64,000 bases of DNA from Rhodococcus sp. B7740 (GTDB lineage Bacteria > Actinomycetota > Actinomycetes > Mycobacteriales > Mycobacteriaceae), in NCBI RefSeq assembly GCF_000954115.1, contig NZ_CP010797.1:2604001-2668000 (forward strand). Direction: 5' to 3'. The stretch's first letter is position 1. The number at the start of each line of letters is the position of its first letter. The position numbers were made by a program, and so were the translations under genes. Shown piece by piece: positions 27,512 to 36,714 of this stretch. The notes beneath the pieces were generated by a model. It was not told the origin of the DNA, did not search any database, and was given only the letters and a program-made list of their open reading frames with translations.

Positions 27512-28437
27512 TTCTCGTACCTCATTCCCCAGGTGCCGGACCAGGTTCGTCCCGGATCGAGCACGATCAGATCGATTTCGGAGTTCAGCGCATCGGGCGG
27601 GCACGTCATCGGCTCGATCGCCAACGCCCGGCCGCGCTCGGGATATGCCTGATCGTTGGCGGGATCGGCAGTGAACACCTGCACCCATCCGAAGCTGCTG
27701 TCGGTCCACAACACCGTCGCAGTGCCGTCCGGGCCGCGCAGTACGTGGTTCGCTCGGCCGTCGGCCTCGGGCAACGAGGCGCTGAACGGAGTGTCCAGCT
27801 GCACGCCCTCCAGGGCTCTCGGCTGCCGGAAGTCGTACTCGGTATCGGCCGTCGGCACCGAGTTGCCCACGGGCAGATTGCGTACCGGATCGAGCGGCAG
27901 CCGGGTTCCCGCGGACAGCTCGAGGGTGCACTCGTCGAGCGGCACGTCCCCCACCCGGACGAAGGTGTGAAAGCCCATCCCGTACGGCGCGGGCGAGTCA
28001 CCGGTGTTCTTCGCCGACGCGGTGACGGTGAGACCGTCCGCCGACAGCTCGTGCACCACGGTCACCGTGATCGAGAACGGCCAACCCTTCTGCGTTCCGA
28101 TGTCCACGCTCTGCTCGACGCGAGAGTCGGTGTGTTCCACGAGAGTCCACGCCACGCGTCGAACGAATCCGTGACTGGCGTTGTTGCGAGCCGGCTCGGA
28201 GATCTCCATCCGATGCTCGACGCCTTCGAAGGTGAACGTCCCATCGGCCGTCCGATTGGGCCACGGGGCCAACACCAGCCCCGCCGACAACGGCGGCTTC
28301 GAGCCCGCCTCCCACGTCTCGGTGAGCGCTGCGCCGTCGTATTCGAGCGCCCGAAGGCCCGCTCCGACGGCAGCGATGTCTGCCCGATACTTGCCGCTCG
28401 TCAACGAGTACGTCTGCGCGTCAGCCATGAGAGACAT
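27508..28437 (-). CDS. Aldose 1-epimerase family protein
   Basis: The protein has 309 residues (306 if the in-frame ATG at 28428 is used). The galactose mutarotase fold is marked by PWPNRTADGTFTFEG, NASHGFVRRVAW with the catalytic His, a second His in GMGFHTFVRVG and the late Glu in LAIEPMTCPPDA. It interconverts sugar anomers or acts as a related hexose-6-phosphate epimerase. It overlaps the upstream MFS gene by about 17 bases and the kinase gene by four, so the three genes are one unit. Confidence 0.9.
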   Translation of the reverse strand: MSLMADAQTYSLTSGKYRADIAAVGAGLRALEYDGAALTETWEAGSKPPLSAGLVLAPWPNRTADGTFTFEGVEHRMEISEPARNNASHGFVRRVAWTLVEHTDSRVEQSVDIGTQKGWPFSITVTVVHELSADGLTVTASAKNTGDSPAPYGMGFHTFVRVGDVPLDECTLELSAGTRLPLDPVRNLPVGNSVPTADTEYDFRQPRALEGVQLDTPFSASLPEADGRANHVLRGPDGTATVLWTDSSFGWVQVFTADPANDQAYPERGRALAIEPMTCPPDALNSEIDLIVLDPGRTWSGTWGMRYEK

Positions 28438-29713
28438 TCTTCACCACCGCACCCACGCGATACCGAATGAATGCAGGAAGAGCCAGCGCGGCGATCGAGA
28501 CGCCGATGACGACCAGAACCCCACCGCCGGCAGCAGCCGCCGCCGTACCGACGGATGCGGCCGCTGCGCCGTGCAGTACGTCGCCGATGCGCGGACCTCC
28601 CGCGACGACGACGATGAACACACCCTGCAGTCGACCGCGCATCTCGTCGGTCGCGACCTGTTGGAGCATCGTGCTGCGGAACGCCGCCGAGATCATGTCG
28701 GCTCCACCGCCGAGGGCCAGGAACGCCAACGCGAACCACAGGGCGACAGTGGTGGCCCCGTCGGTGGCCGCGCCGACGGCCAGACCGAAGCCGATCATCG
28801 CCGCGCCCCACACGACGATGCAGATGAGCACCGCCAGCCCCTGCCTGCGTACTCGGGGCAACCAGCCGGAGAACACGCCTCCCACCACCGCGCCCGCGGA
28901 CATCGCGGCGAACAGCATGCCGAGCACCGGACCGCCCGACGCGGGATCGCCGAAGCTCTCGTGCGCGATCTGCGGGAACAGCGCGCGGGGCATACCGAAC
29001 ACCATCGCAATGATGTCGACGACGAACGAGGCCAGCAGCACCTTCTGCGTCGCGAGGTAGGCGAAACCGTCGAACACCGAACGCAATCCGGCGCGCTGAC
29101 CCGACTTCGCCGGCGGAATCCCCGGCAGCCGGATCACCGCCCACAGGGTGGCGAACAGTGCGACGGTGTCGATCAGATAGAGGGTCTCGAGTCCGATGTA
29201 GTAGATGAGGATGCCTGCGCTGAGCGGTCCGGCGATGGCACCGAAGTTCATCACAGTCATGTTCAGCGAATTCGCAGCGGGCAACTGCTCGGCAGGCAGG
29301 ATCCGCGGGAGAATCGCGCTGCGCGTCGGCTGGTTCACCGCGAAGAATGCCTGCTGAACGGCCAACAGCACCAGGATGATCCACACATTGTTCAGGTCGA
29401 GAAACGCTTGCAACCAGAACAGTGCCGACGTACCGATCAGGCCGCAGGTGGTGATCATCAACAGGGTGCGGCGGTCCATCACGTCGGCCAACGCTCCACC
29501 CCACAGGCCGAAGACGATGAGCGGCACCAACGCGAACACACCGGTGAGGCCCACGTAGGCCGAGCTCAGTGTGATCTGGAAAACCTGTTGCGGCACAGCA
29601 ACAATGGACAGTTGGGCACCGATGACGGTGACGATGTTCGCGAGCCACAACCGCTTGTAGGACGGAGTCCTCAGCGGAGTCGTATCGGCAAGAATGCCGC
29701 GCAATCGGCTCAC
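28421..29713 (-). CDS. MFS transporter (enterobactin-exporter/DHA3-like)
   Basis: The protein has 430 residues with twelve predicted helices. Loop 2-3 has GGALADVMDRRTLLM, and helix 5 onward carries NQPTRSAILPRILP and AANSLNMTVMNFGAIAGP, typical of the DHA3 exporter group. Export of a drug, siderophore or metabolite is expected. The GTG start overlaps the pdxH stop (GTGA). Being between pdxH and the sugar genes it is probably cotranscribed with both; a link to sugar use is not supported by its subfamily. Confidence 0.88.
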   Translation of the reverse strand: MSRLRGILADTTPLRTPSYKRLWLANIVTVIGAQLSIVAVPQQVFQITLSSAYVGLTGVFALVPLIVFGLWGGALADVMDRRTLLMITTCGLIGTSALFWLQAFLDLNNVWIILVLLAVQQAFFAVNQPTRSAILPRILPAEQLPAANSLNMTVMNFGAIAGPLSAGILIYYIGLETLYLIDTVALFATLWAVIRLPGIPPAKSGQRAGLRSVFDGFAYLATQKVLLASFVVDIIAMVFGMPRALFPQIAHESFGDPASGGPVLGMLFAAMSAGAVVGGVFSGWLPRVRRQGLAVLICIVVWGAAMIGFGLAVGAATDGATTVALWFALAFLALGGGADMISAAFRSTMLQQVATDEMRGRLQGVFIVVVAGGPRIGDVLHGAAAASVGTAAAAAGGGVLVVIGVSIAALALPAFIRYRVGAVVKNVSHG

Positions 29714-30357
29714 GGCTGCAGACGCTCGATCACACCGCTTGCCACCGTCAGGCGAATTCGGTTGTGCATGCGGCTCGTTCGGCCCTGCCAGAACTCGACC
29801 GTCTCCGGCTCGACGCGAAAACCGCCCCAGTTCGGCGGAACCGGCACGTCGATTCCGTCGAACGTCGCGGTGACCTCGGACAGTCGCGCAACCAGATCCT
29901 CCCGCGAGCCGACCGGTCGCGACTGCTCGGACGCCCATGCCCCCAGCTGGGAGCCCCGGGGTCGCGTGCGCCAATACGCCTCGGTGGTCTCGGCATCGAC
30001 CTTGACCACCGGGCCGCGGACGGTGAGTTGGCGGGCAATTCCGATCCACGGGAACGTGATCGACGCATACGGCGTCGCGGTGAGCGCACGGCCCTTGTCC
30101 GAGTCGTAGTTGGTGTAGAAGACCACACCGGACGCGTCGAAGTCCTTGCACAACACGGTGCGGGTGGCGGGTCTACCCGACTCGTCGACCGTCCCCAACA
30201 CGATGGCGTTGGGCTCGGGCAGATTCGCGGCTATCGCGTCGGACAACCACTGCTGCGCCAGCGAACACCACCCGCCCGCCAGAGCATCGACGTCCAGGTC
30301 CTCGGGCTCTCCGTAGTCCACCCGCATGTTCGCCAGGCGCTGTTCATCTGCAGACAC
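29710..30357 (-). CDS. pdxH: Pyridoxamine 5'-phosphate oxidase
   Basis: The 215-residue FMN enzyme oxidises pyridoxamine or pyridoxine 5'-phosphate to PLP. The split-barrel fold shows NAIVLGTVDESGRPATRTVLC, FYTNYDSDKGR, FPWIGIARQLTVRG, the active-site RPRGSQLGAWASEQSRPVGS and the C-terminal EFWQGRTSRMHNRIRL. The GTG at 30357 is preferred because the family has about 10 residues before the MRVDYG-type segment; an ATG at 30327 is the alternative. It is divergent from citA. PLP made here serves enzymes such as SerC and DapC. Confidence 0.93.
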   Translation of the reverse strand: MSADEQRLANMRVDYGEPEDLDVDALAGGWCSLAQQWLSDAIAANLPEPNAIVLGTVDESGRPATRTVLCKDFDASGVVFYTNYDSDKGRALTATPYASITFPWIGIARQLTVRGPVVKVDAETTEAYWRTRPRGSQLGAWASEQSRPVGSREDLVARLSEVTATFDGIDVPVPPNWGGFRVEPETVEFWQGRTSRMHNRIRLTVASGVIERLQP

Positions 30358-30462
30358 AAGCCCAGACGCTACTCCCGCGTCGATCCCGGCTATGGTTCTG
30401 ACGAAGTACGCCCGGATGCGGCGCAGAGCCGGGTGCAGTTGCGACGAGGGAGTCCACAGGCC

Positions 30463-31581
30463 ATGGCTGTTCAACGAGTTCCCGAGGATTTCGTCCCCGG
30501 TCTCGAAGGTGTCGTCGCGTTCACCTCCGACATCGCCGAGCCCGACAAGGACGGCGGCGCATTGCGCTACCGCGGCGTCGACATCGAGGAACTCGTCGCG
30601 CAGAACGTGACGTTCGGTGATGTCTGGGCCTTGCTCGTCGACGGCGAGTTCGGACGAGGACTCCCGCCGGCCGAACCCTTCCCGCTGCCGATCCACACCG
30701 GCGACGTCCGTGTCGACGTCCAAGCGGGTCTGGCGATGCTCGCTCCGATCTGGGGATACCAGCCGATACTCGACATCGACGACTCCACCGCTCGCGACAA
30801 CCTCGCCCGCGCGTCGGTGATGGCCCTGTCCTACGTCGCCCAGTCCGCTCGCGGTATCTACCAGCCCGCAGTTCCGCAGACCCGCATCGATCAGGCCGCA
30901 ACCGTCACCGAGCGATTCATGGTCCGGTGGAAGGGCGAACCGGATCCCGCTCACGTCGCCGCCATCGACGCATACTGGGTCTCGGCTGCAGAGCACGGCA
31001 TGAACGCCTCGACGTTCACCGCACGCGTCATCGCCTCCACCGGGGCAGACGTCGCCGCCTGCTTGTCCGGTGCCATCGGTGCGATGTCCGGACCGCTGCA
31101 CGGCGGTGCACCCGCCCGCGTCCTGCCGATGATCGAAGAGGTCGAGAAGACCGGCGACGCACGGGCTCTGATCACCGGAATCCTGGACCGCAAAGAGAAG
31201 CTCATGGGCTTCGGGCACCGCGTCTACCGCGCCGAGGACCCGCGCGCCCGTGTACTGCGCGCTACGGCGAAGAGACTGAACGCACCGCGCTACGAGGTCG
31301 CCGCAGCACTCGAGCAGGCGGCGCTGACCGAACTGCGCGAACGCCGCCCCGATCGAGCCATCGAAACCAACGTCGAATTCTGGGCCGCGGTGATCCTCGA
31401 CTTCGCCGAGGTACCGGCGCACATGATGCCCGCCATGTTCACCTGTGGACGTACCGCGGGCTGGTGCGCGCACATCCTGGAGCAGAAGCGCCTGGGCAAG
31501 CTCGTCCGACCCGCTGCCCTCTACACCGGCCCCGAACCGCGGTCACCCGAGTCCGTCGAAGGCTGGGACCTGATCCGGTAG
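30463..31581 (+). CDS. citA: Citrate synthase 2 (short form)
   Basis: The protein has 372 residues, matching mycobacterial CitA in size. Catalytic residues are in SAEHGMNASTF (His), GFGHRVYRAEDPRA (His) and ETNVEFWAAVILD, where Glu-Phe replaces the usual Asp-Phe. That E variant is found in related citrate/2-methylcitrate synthases. The fold motif MSGPLHGGAPARV is intact. Its role beside the larger GltA is likely minor or condition-specific; 2-methylcitrate synthase activity is possible. The start has a weak ribosome-binding context. It is divergent from pdxH. Confidence 0.92.
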   Translation: MAVQRVPEDFVPGLEGVVAFTSDIAEPDKDGGALRYRGVDIEELVAQNVTFGDVWALLVDGEFGRGLPPAEPFPLPIHTGDVRVDVQAGLAMLAPIWGYQPILDIDDSTARDNLARASVMALSYVAQSARGIYQPAVPQTRIDQAATVTERFMVRWKGEPDPAHVAAIDAYWVSAAEHGMNASTFTARVIASTGADVAACLSGAIGAMSGPLHGGAPARVLPMIEEVEKTGDARALITGILDRKEKLMGFGHRVYRAEDPRARVLRATAKRLNAPRYEVAAALEQAALTELRERRPDRAIETNVEFWAAVILDFAEVPAHMMPAMFTCGRTAGWCAHILEQKRLGKLVRPAALYTGPEPRSPESVEGWDLIR

Positions 31582-31614
31582 TCGAAGCTGGTATGGCACC
31601 CGACTACCCTGTAA

Positions 31615-32772
<1,158 letters not shown>

Positions 32773-32779
32773 TTGGCAG

Positions 32780-32884
32780 GGCAGGAGTGGAGCCTGCGGA
32801 ACGACCATTCCCAGGGCAGGAGTGGAGCCTGCGGAACGACCATTCCCAGGGCAGGAGTGGAGCCTGCGGAACGACCATTGCCAG
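32780..32884. repeat. Dispersed short repeat, three 35-base tandem units
   Basis: Units at 32780-32814, 32815-32849 and 32850-32884 are identical except for one base in the last (CCATTGCCAG for CCATTCCCAG). Each contains GCAGGAGTGGAGCCTGC, a 5-base stem with a 7-base loop, followed by GGAACGACC. Read on the other strand this is GGTCGTTCCGCAGGCTCC, the same family as at 16021, 36670 and 52259. It lies just after serC, 85 bases before the next start. No coding role is apparent. Confidence 0.88.
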
Positions 32885-32968
32885 CAAGCTCACAGCTCTG
32901 GCGCTCCCTTCGAGGCCTACACTTGCTATCAAGTAAGCAAGCGTAACGACCTCGGAGGGAGCGCTCGT

Positions 32969-33640
32969 ATGTTCAGGCTCCTGACCGTCGCGCTGCGGAT
33001 CCGCGTGACACTGGTCTACTGCACCCTCGCGGTGGCAGGCACGGTAGCGCTCGGCCAGATCGGGCCGCACGATCGCTGGCACGTGCTGCATGCGGCGAGT
33101 ACCAACCTGCACAATCTGACCGACGGTCACCTAGCCACTGTCGTCACGAGCGTCTTCCTCACCGAGGGTCGGGTGAACTGGCTGTGGTTGGCCGCGGTCG
33201 CCGTGCTGTTCGCCGTCGCCGAATGGGTCGCCGGCTGGCGACGCTTCCTTCTCACCTTCGGCGCCGGACATGTCGGTGCCACTGCTCTGGTGGCAGTCGG
33301 CCTGCTCATCGGTATTCACAACGACTGGCTCGCGGACTCGCTGGCGATGGCCGTCGACGTCGGTGTCAGCTACGCGGCAGCAGCGGTCGCAGGGTCGATG
33401 ATCCGGTACCTGCCGATGCCGTGGCGTGTCGGCTGGGCCGCACTGTGGATCGGCGTCGTCACGATCAGTGGAGTGTCCGATCCGTCCTTCACCGCCGTCG
33501 GGCACGCGATTGCCCTGACCATCGGTTTCGGCCTGGGTGCCCTCTACCTGCGCAGGGACGCATCGGCGTTGTCGCACAAAGCAATCGACGCAAGATCGAC
33601 CGAATGGGTGCAGCCGAGCCCGCAGCTGTCTACCCTCTGA
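32969..33640 (+). CDS. Rhomboid-like membrane protein
   Basis: The 223-residue protein has six hydrophobic helices. A candidate serine lies in DVGVSYAAAAVAG, the GxS position of helix 4. A candidate histidine lies in AVGHAIALTIGFG in the last helix, and a helix 2 segment NLHNLTDGHLATVV resembles the rhomboid L1/H2 region. The catalytic pair therefore seems present, so an intramembrane serine protease is possible, although the second G of GxSG is replaced by Y. GGAGGGA lies 8 bases before the ATG. It sits between serC and sepH, as its mycobacterial counterpart does. Confidence 0.78.
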   Translation: MFRLLTVALRIRVTLVYCTLAVAGTVALGQIGPHDRWHVLHAASTNLHNLTDGHLATVVTSVFLTEGRVNWLWLAAVAVLFAVAEWVAGWRRFLLTFGAGHVGATALVAVGLLIGIHNDWLADSLAMAVDVGVSYAAAAVAGSMIRYLPMPWRVGWAALWIGVVTISGVSDPSFTAVGHAIALTIGFGLGALYLRRDASALSHKAIDARSTEWVQPSPQLSTL

Positions 33641-33751
33641 CAGGGAAACATCGTCGGCAGAAGCGATGCGTGTCGAACACCCGCCGAATACGGCAGGTGA
33701 ACTAGGCTCGAACTCGACGGTATCGCGAGCCGGCGCGATGAGGAGGTCAAG

Positions 33752-34648
33752 GTGCGAGACTTACGTGTGGTGGGTCTCGAGGCCGACGGAAAGTTCGTCG
33801 TGTGCGCAGATCCCAAGACCGGCGACAGATTCCGGCTTCCAGCCGACGACAAGCTCCGCGCGGCCTCACGCGGTGACATCGCTCGACTAGGACAGATTGA
33901 GATCGAAATGGACAGCTTGCTTCGGCCGAAAGAAATTCAGGCCCGCATCCGCAGCGGAGCGACCATCGAACAGGTTGCCGCCGACTCCGGAATGGCCATC
34001 AGTCGCGTCGAGGTGTTCGCTCACCCGGTGCTGCTCGAACGTTCGCAGGCCGCGTCGATGGCCCAGGCCGGTCATCCGCTGCGCCACGACGGCCCGGCCG
34101 TTCAGACCCTGCTCGAGATCGTCACCCTCGCCTTCCGCGCTCGCGGGCACAACCTCGACGACGCGGAGTGGGACGCCTGGCGCGACGAGGACAACAAGTG
34201 GGTCGCACAGCTGAAGTGGCAGGCGGGCCGCACCACCAACAAGGCGCACTGGCAGTTCCTGCCCGACGGCCACGGCGGCACCATCGCGCCGCTCGACGAC
34301 ACCGCCCACGAACTGATCGATCCCGACTTCGGACGCCAACTGCGTGGCCTCGCACCGGTGCGCGCACTGACGTCCGCCGAGGATGACGACCAGGCCTCGC
34401 AGCAGAGCTTCGACGAGTACTACGGCACCACCGCCGACAGCGAACTCGACGCCGAGACCATCGAGGTCGAGGTGGACGATGCGCCGACTCCCGAGCCCGA
34501 GCAGCCACGCGAACCGGTGGCCAGGGAGCCGAGGCCCGCACCCAAGCCTGCCGCCGGTCACACCGGCGGCAAGGACAAGCGCGGCAAGCCGGCCATGCCG
34601 TCGTGGGAGGACGTGCTGCTCGGCGTTCGCAGCAGCGGGCACAACTGA
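33752..34648 (+). CDS. sepH: Septation protein SepH (DUF3071)
   Basis: The 298-residue protein opens RDLRVVGLEADGKFVVCADP, the conserved N-terminus of the family. It has a helix-turn-helix around residues 50-95 (LRPKEIQARIRSGATIEQVA, GMAISRVEVFAHPV) and a disordered acidic, proline-rich tail from about 215. It ends with the conserved MPSWEDVLLGVRSS peptide. SepH binds FtsZ and promotes septum formation in actinobacteria. The GTG start has AGGAGG at 5 bases. The three-part layout matches the family fully. Confidence 0.93.
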   Translation: MRDLRVVGLEADGKFVVCADPKTGDRFRLPADDKLRAASRGDIARLGQIEIEMDSLLRPKEIQARIRSGATIEQVAADSGMAISRVEVFAHPVLLERSQAASMAQAGHPLRHDGPAVQTLLEIVTLAFRARGHNLDDAEWDAWRDEDNKWVAQLKWQAGRTTNKAHWQFLPDGHGGTIAPLDDTAHELIDPDFGRQLRGLAPVRALTSAEDDDQASQQSFDEYYGTTADSELDAETIEVEVDDAPTPEPEQPREPVAREPRPAPKPAAGHTGGKDKRGKPAMPSWEDVLLGVRSSGHN

Positions 34649-34741
34649 TCTCTTCGATGGCCGATTTGCCGCTCGGTGACAGATTGCCGACGCCCACACC
34701 GTAGGCTTTCGACGGAGCTTACGGAGAGAGAGGTGCCGGTA

Positions 34742-35494
34742 GTGGGGGCCAAAGCATCAACGATCTGGTACGTGGACGCACCGGATCCCATTTCGGTACT
34801 CCGAGAAGCCACCACCTCGGACTGGAATGCTGCGAGCGCACTCGTCGGACGTCTGTACCCCCACCTGACGGCAGTGCCCCTCGGACAGGGTCCGATATCG
34901 ACATCGGCCGGCGTGGACGACGATCACGTCTTCATCGGTTGCTACCCCGGCGTCACCGTGGTCTGCGGATCGAACCTGTCGGTGCCGACACCGTCGACGC
35001 TTCCCGAATCCTTCACCCGCCCTCTGGCGTCCGAACACACCTACCTCGTCGCCTCGGATCCCCAGCACGCCTGGGGTGCGTTCGCGTACTGGGAGCGCGG
35101 TGAATTCCGCCGATCGTTCAGCGCCACCCCGGTGTACATCTACGAGGACGCTGGCCTGCCACTGGTGTGGGAGCGATCGTTCTGGGCCGGTGAGCATCCG
35201 CTGATCTATCCGCCCGGAGTGATGCCGGATCCACAATCGCTGCCGTTCCACCCACAGGAATTCGCCGAGGCGGCCAACGCCGAGTGGCTCGGATTCCGCT
35301 ACACCGGCGCACCACACGCGGACGAATTCGATCCCGACACCCTGCCGGTCTGCGGCTTCACGATGTACGTTCCCGGACAGGAGCCGCCGCCACCGAACCG
35401 GAGTGCGAACGGCCGTGGCGCACAGGAACCGATGCCCGACGCCCCCGACGAACAGGCACCGCGTCCGAAGAAGCGTTGGTTCTCGCGCAAGTAG
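34742..35494 (+). CDS. DUF6928-type hypothetical protein
   Basis: The protein has 250 residues from a GTG giving GAKASTIWYVDAPDP, which fits the family start; AGAGG is 8 bases upstream and an in-frame GTG at 34733 is the alternative. The folded part runs to about residue 205 and contains DDDHVFIGCYPGVTVVCGSN, YLVASDPQHAWGAFAYWERG and WLGFRY. The tail is proline-rich and ends with the basic KKRWFSRK. No signal peptide, membrane helix or catalytic motif is seen. The function is unknown; the family label is from memory. Confidence 0.75.
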   Translation: MGAKASTIWYVDAPDPISVLREATTSDWNAASALVGRLYPHLTAVPLGQGPISTSAGVDDDHVFIGCYPGVTVVCGSNLSVPTPSTLPESFTRPLASEHTYLVASDPQHAWGAFAYWERGEFRRSFSATPVYIYEDAGLPLVWERSFWAGEHPLIYPPGVMPDPQSLPFHPQEFAEAANAEWLGFRYTGAPHADEFDPDTLPVCGFTMYVPGQEPPPPNRSANGRGAQEPMPDAPDEQAPRPKKRWFSRK

Positions 35495-35527
35495 ATGCGG
35501 CAGGGCCGTCCTGGGTGCCGGCGAACG

Positions 35528-35797
35528 TCAGAACGCCAGCGCCGCCAGTGCCACGAAGCTGAGGATGGAACCGATACCGACTCCGTACACCGCCCAGCGC
35601 CACACCGGTATCGCGAGCCACCGCATGACCGTCGGAGCTGCACCCGCGACGACGATGAGGTTCAGACCGAGTGCGAGCAGTGGATGAATTCTGGCCAGCT
35701 CCAGACCGAACGTCGTCAGTGCCACACCCACCAGCGCCGCCGAGATGACGGCGATCGGGACTCCGGTCCAGCGGACGCTCGGGTCGTGGTCGTTCAC
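35528..35797 (-). CDS. DUF2537-type small membrane protein
   Basis: The 89-residue protein has three hydrophobic helices (about 12-30, 33-52 and 62-85), beginning NDHDPSVRWTGVPIAV and containing WRWAVYGVGIGSIL. The GTG overlaps the stop of the RNA methyltransferase gene (GTGA), giving a coupled pair. Related mycobacterial genes lie in the same neighbourhood. Function unknown. Confidence 0.82.
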   Translation of the reverse strand: MNDHDPSVRWTGVPIAVISAALVGVALTTFGLELARIHPLLALGLNLIVVAGAAPTVMRWLAIPVWRWAVYGVGIGSILSFVALAALAF

Positions 35798-36597
35798 GTC
35801 AGGCGCACGCGTTCGTAGAACCCCATTGCCGCGGCCGTCGCCACGTTCAGCGAATCGGTGCCAGGGGCCATCGGAATGCGCGCGCGAATGTCCGTTGCTC
35901 GCATGGCATGTTCGGTCAGACCCGGCCCCTCGGCACCCAGCAGCAGGGCAACCTTCTCCCCCGTCATCGCCGTCGCCAACGACACCGCCGCCGGGTTGGG
36001 CGTCAAGGAGATCAGCTGAAACCCGTGCGCGCGAACACGATCGAGGCCACGGGGCCACTCGGGCACCTTGGCGAACGGCACCCGCAGCACATGTCCCATC
36101 GACACTCGCACCGAACGACGATAGAGCGGATCAGCACACGCGGCCCCGAACAGAACGGCATCGACCCCGAGGCCCGCCGCGTTGCGGAACATCGACCCGA
36201 GATTCTCGTGATCGTTGACGCCCTCGAGAATCGCCACCGTCCTGGCACCGTCCAACACCTCGTCGAGATCGAGGGCCGGCGGCCTGTTCGCCGCGGCCAA
36301 CACACCACGATTGAGGTGGAAGCCGACGACCTCGGCCATCACCTCCGCGGACGTCCGGTAGAACGGAACGTCCGAATCGACGAGATCGTCGCGCAAGGCG
36401 TCGAGCCGTCGATCCACGCCCAGCAGGCTGATCATCGGAAACCGCGAGGTCAGCAGCCGCTGCGCCACCAACACACCCTCGGCGATCACCAGACCCTTGC
36501 CCTCGGGCAGGTCGGGTCGCCGATCCGACGAGTTGAGATCGCGAAAATCGTCCAGTCGCGGGTCCGAGGGGTCGTCGATGTCGAGTACATGCACCAC
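35794..36597 (-). CDS. TrmH/SpoU family RNA 2'-O-methyltransferase
   Basis: The 267-residue protein has an N-terminal substrate-binding part (GLVIAEGVLVAQRLLTSRFP) and a C-terminal SPOUT knot domain. Its three motifs are EGVNDHENLGSMFRNAAGLG (motif 1), LLLGAEGPGL (motif 2) and IPMAPGTDSLNVATAAAMGF (motif 3). It methylates ribose in rRNA or tRNA using SAM; which nucleotide is unknown. The GTG start (with another GTG one codon later) matches the family N-terminus. It is followed by the DUF2537 gene. Confidence 0.92.
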   Translation of the reverse strand: MVHVLDIDDPSDPRLDDFRDLNSSDRRPDLPEGKGLVIAEGVLVAQRLLTSRFPMISLLGVDRRLDALRDDLVDSDVPFYRTSAEVMAEVVGFHLNRGVLAAANRPPALDLDEVLDGARTVAILEGVNDHENLGSMFRNAAGLGVDAVLFGAACADPLYRRSVRVSMGHVLRVPFAKVPEWPRGLDRVRAHGFQLISLTPNPAAVSLATAMTGEKVALLLGAEGPGLTEHAMRATDIRARIPMAPGTDSLNVATAAAMGFYERVRLT

Positions 36598-36669
36598 GTG
36601 CTCATCTTGTCACCCGGCCGATTTCGAGACTCCCTCGGCGAAGGCCTGCTTCCGTACGGCAGATTTTTC

Positions 36670-36695
36670 GGGTCGTTCCGCGGGCTCCACTCCTG
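36670..36695. repeat. Dispersed short repeat, single unit
   Basis: The unit reads GGTCGTTCCGCGGGCTCC then ACTCCTG. It matches the reverse complement of the 32780 units over 25 bases with a single difference (CGCGGGC for CGCAGGC). It lies in the 117-base gap between the divergent RNA methyltransferase and acetyltransferase genes, 19 bases before the latter's ATG. Confidence 0.8.
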
Positions 36696-36714
36696 TATGG
36701 AAAAGTAAAGTCCG

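Noticed and set aside
32780..32884. The three tandem units could be taken for a CRISPR array
   Set aside because: The units are directly adjacent with no unique spacers and no cas genes are nearby.
32822..32968. In-frame upstream extension of the rhomboid-like gene through the repeats
   Set aside because: It would encode repeat-derived residues; a good ribosome-binding site and ATG occur at 32969.
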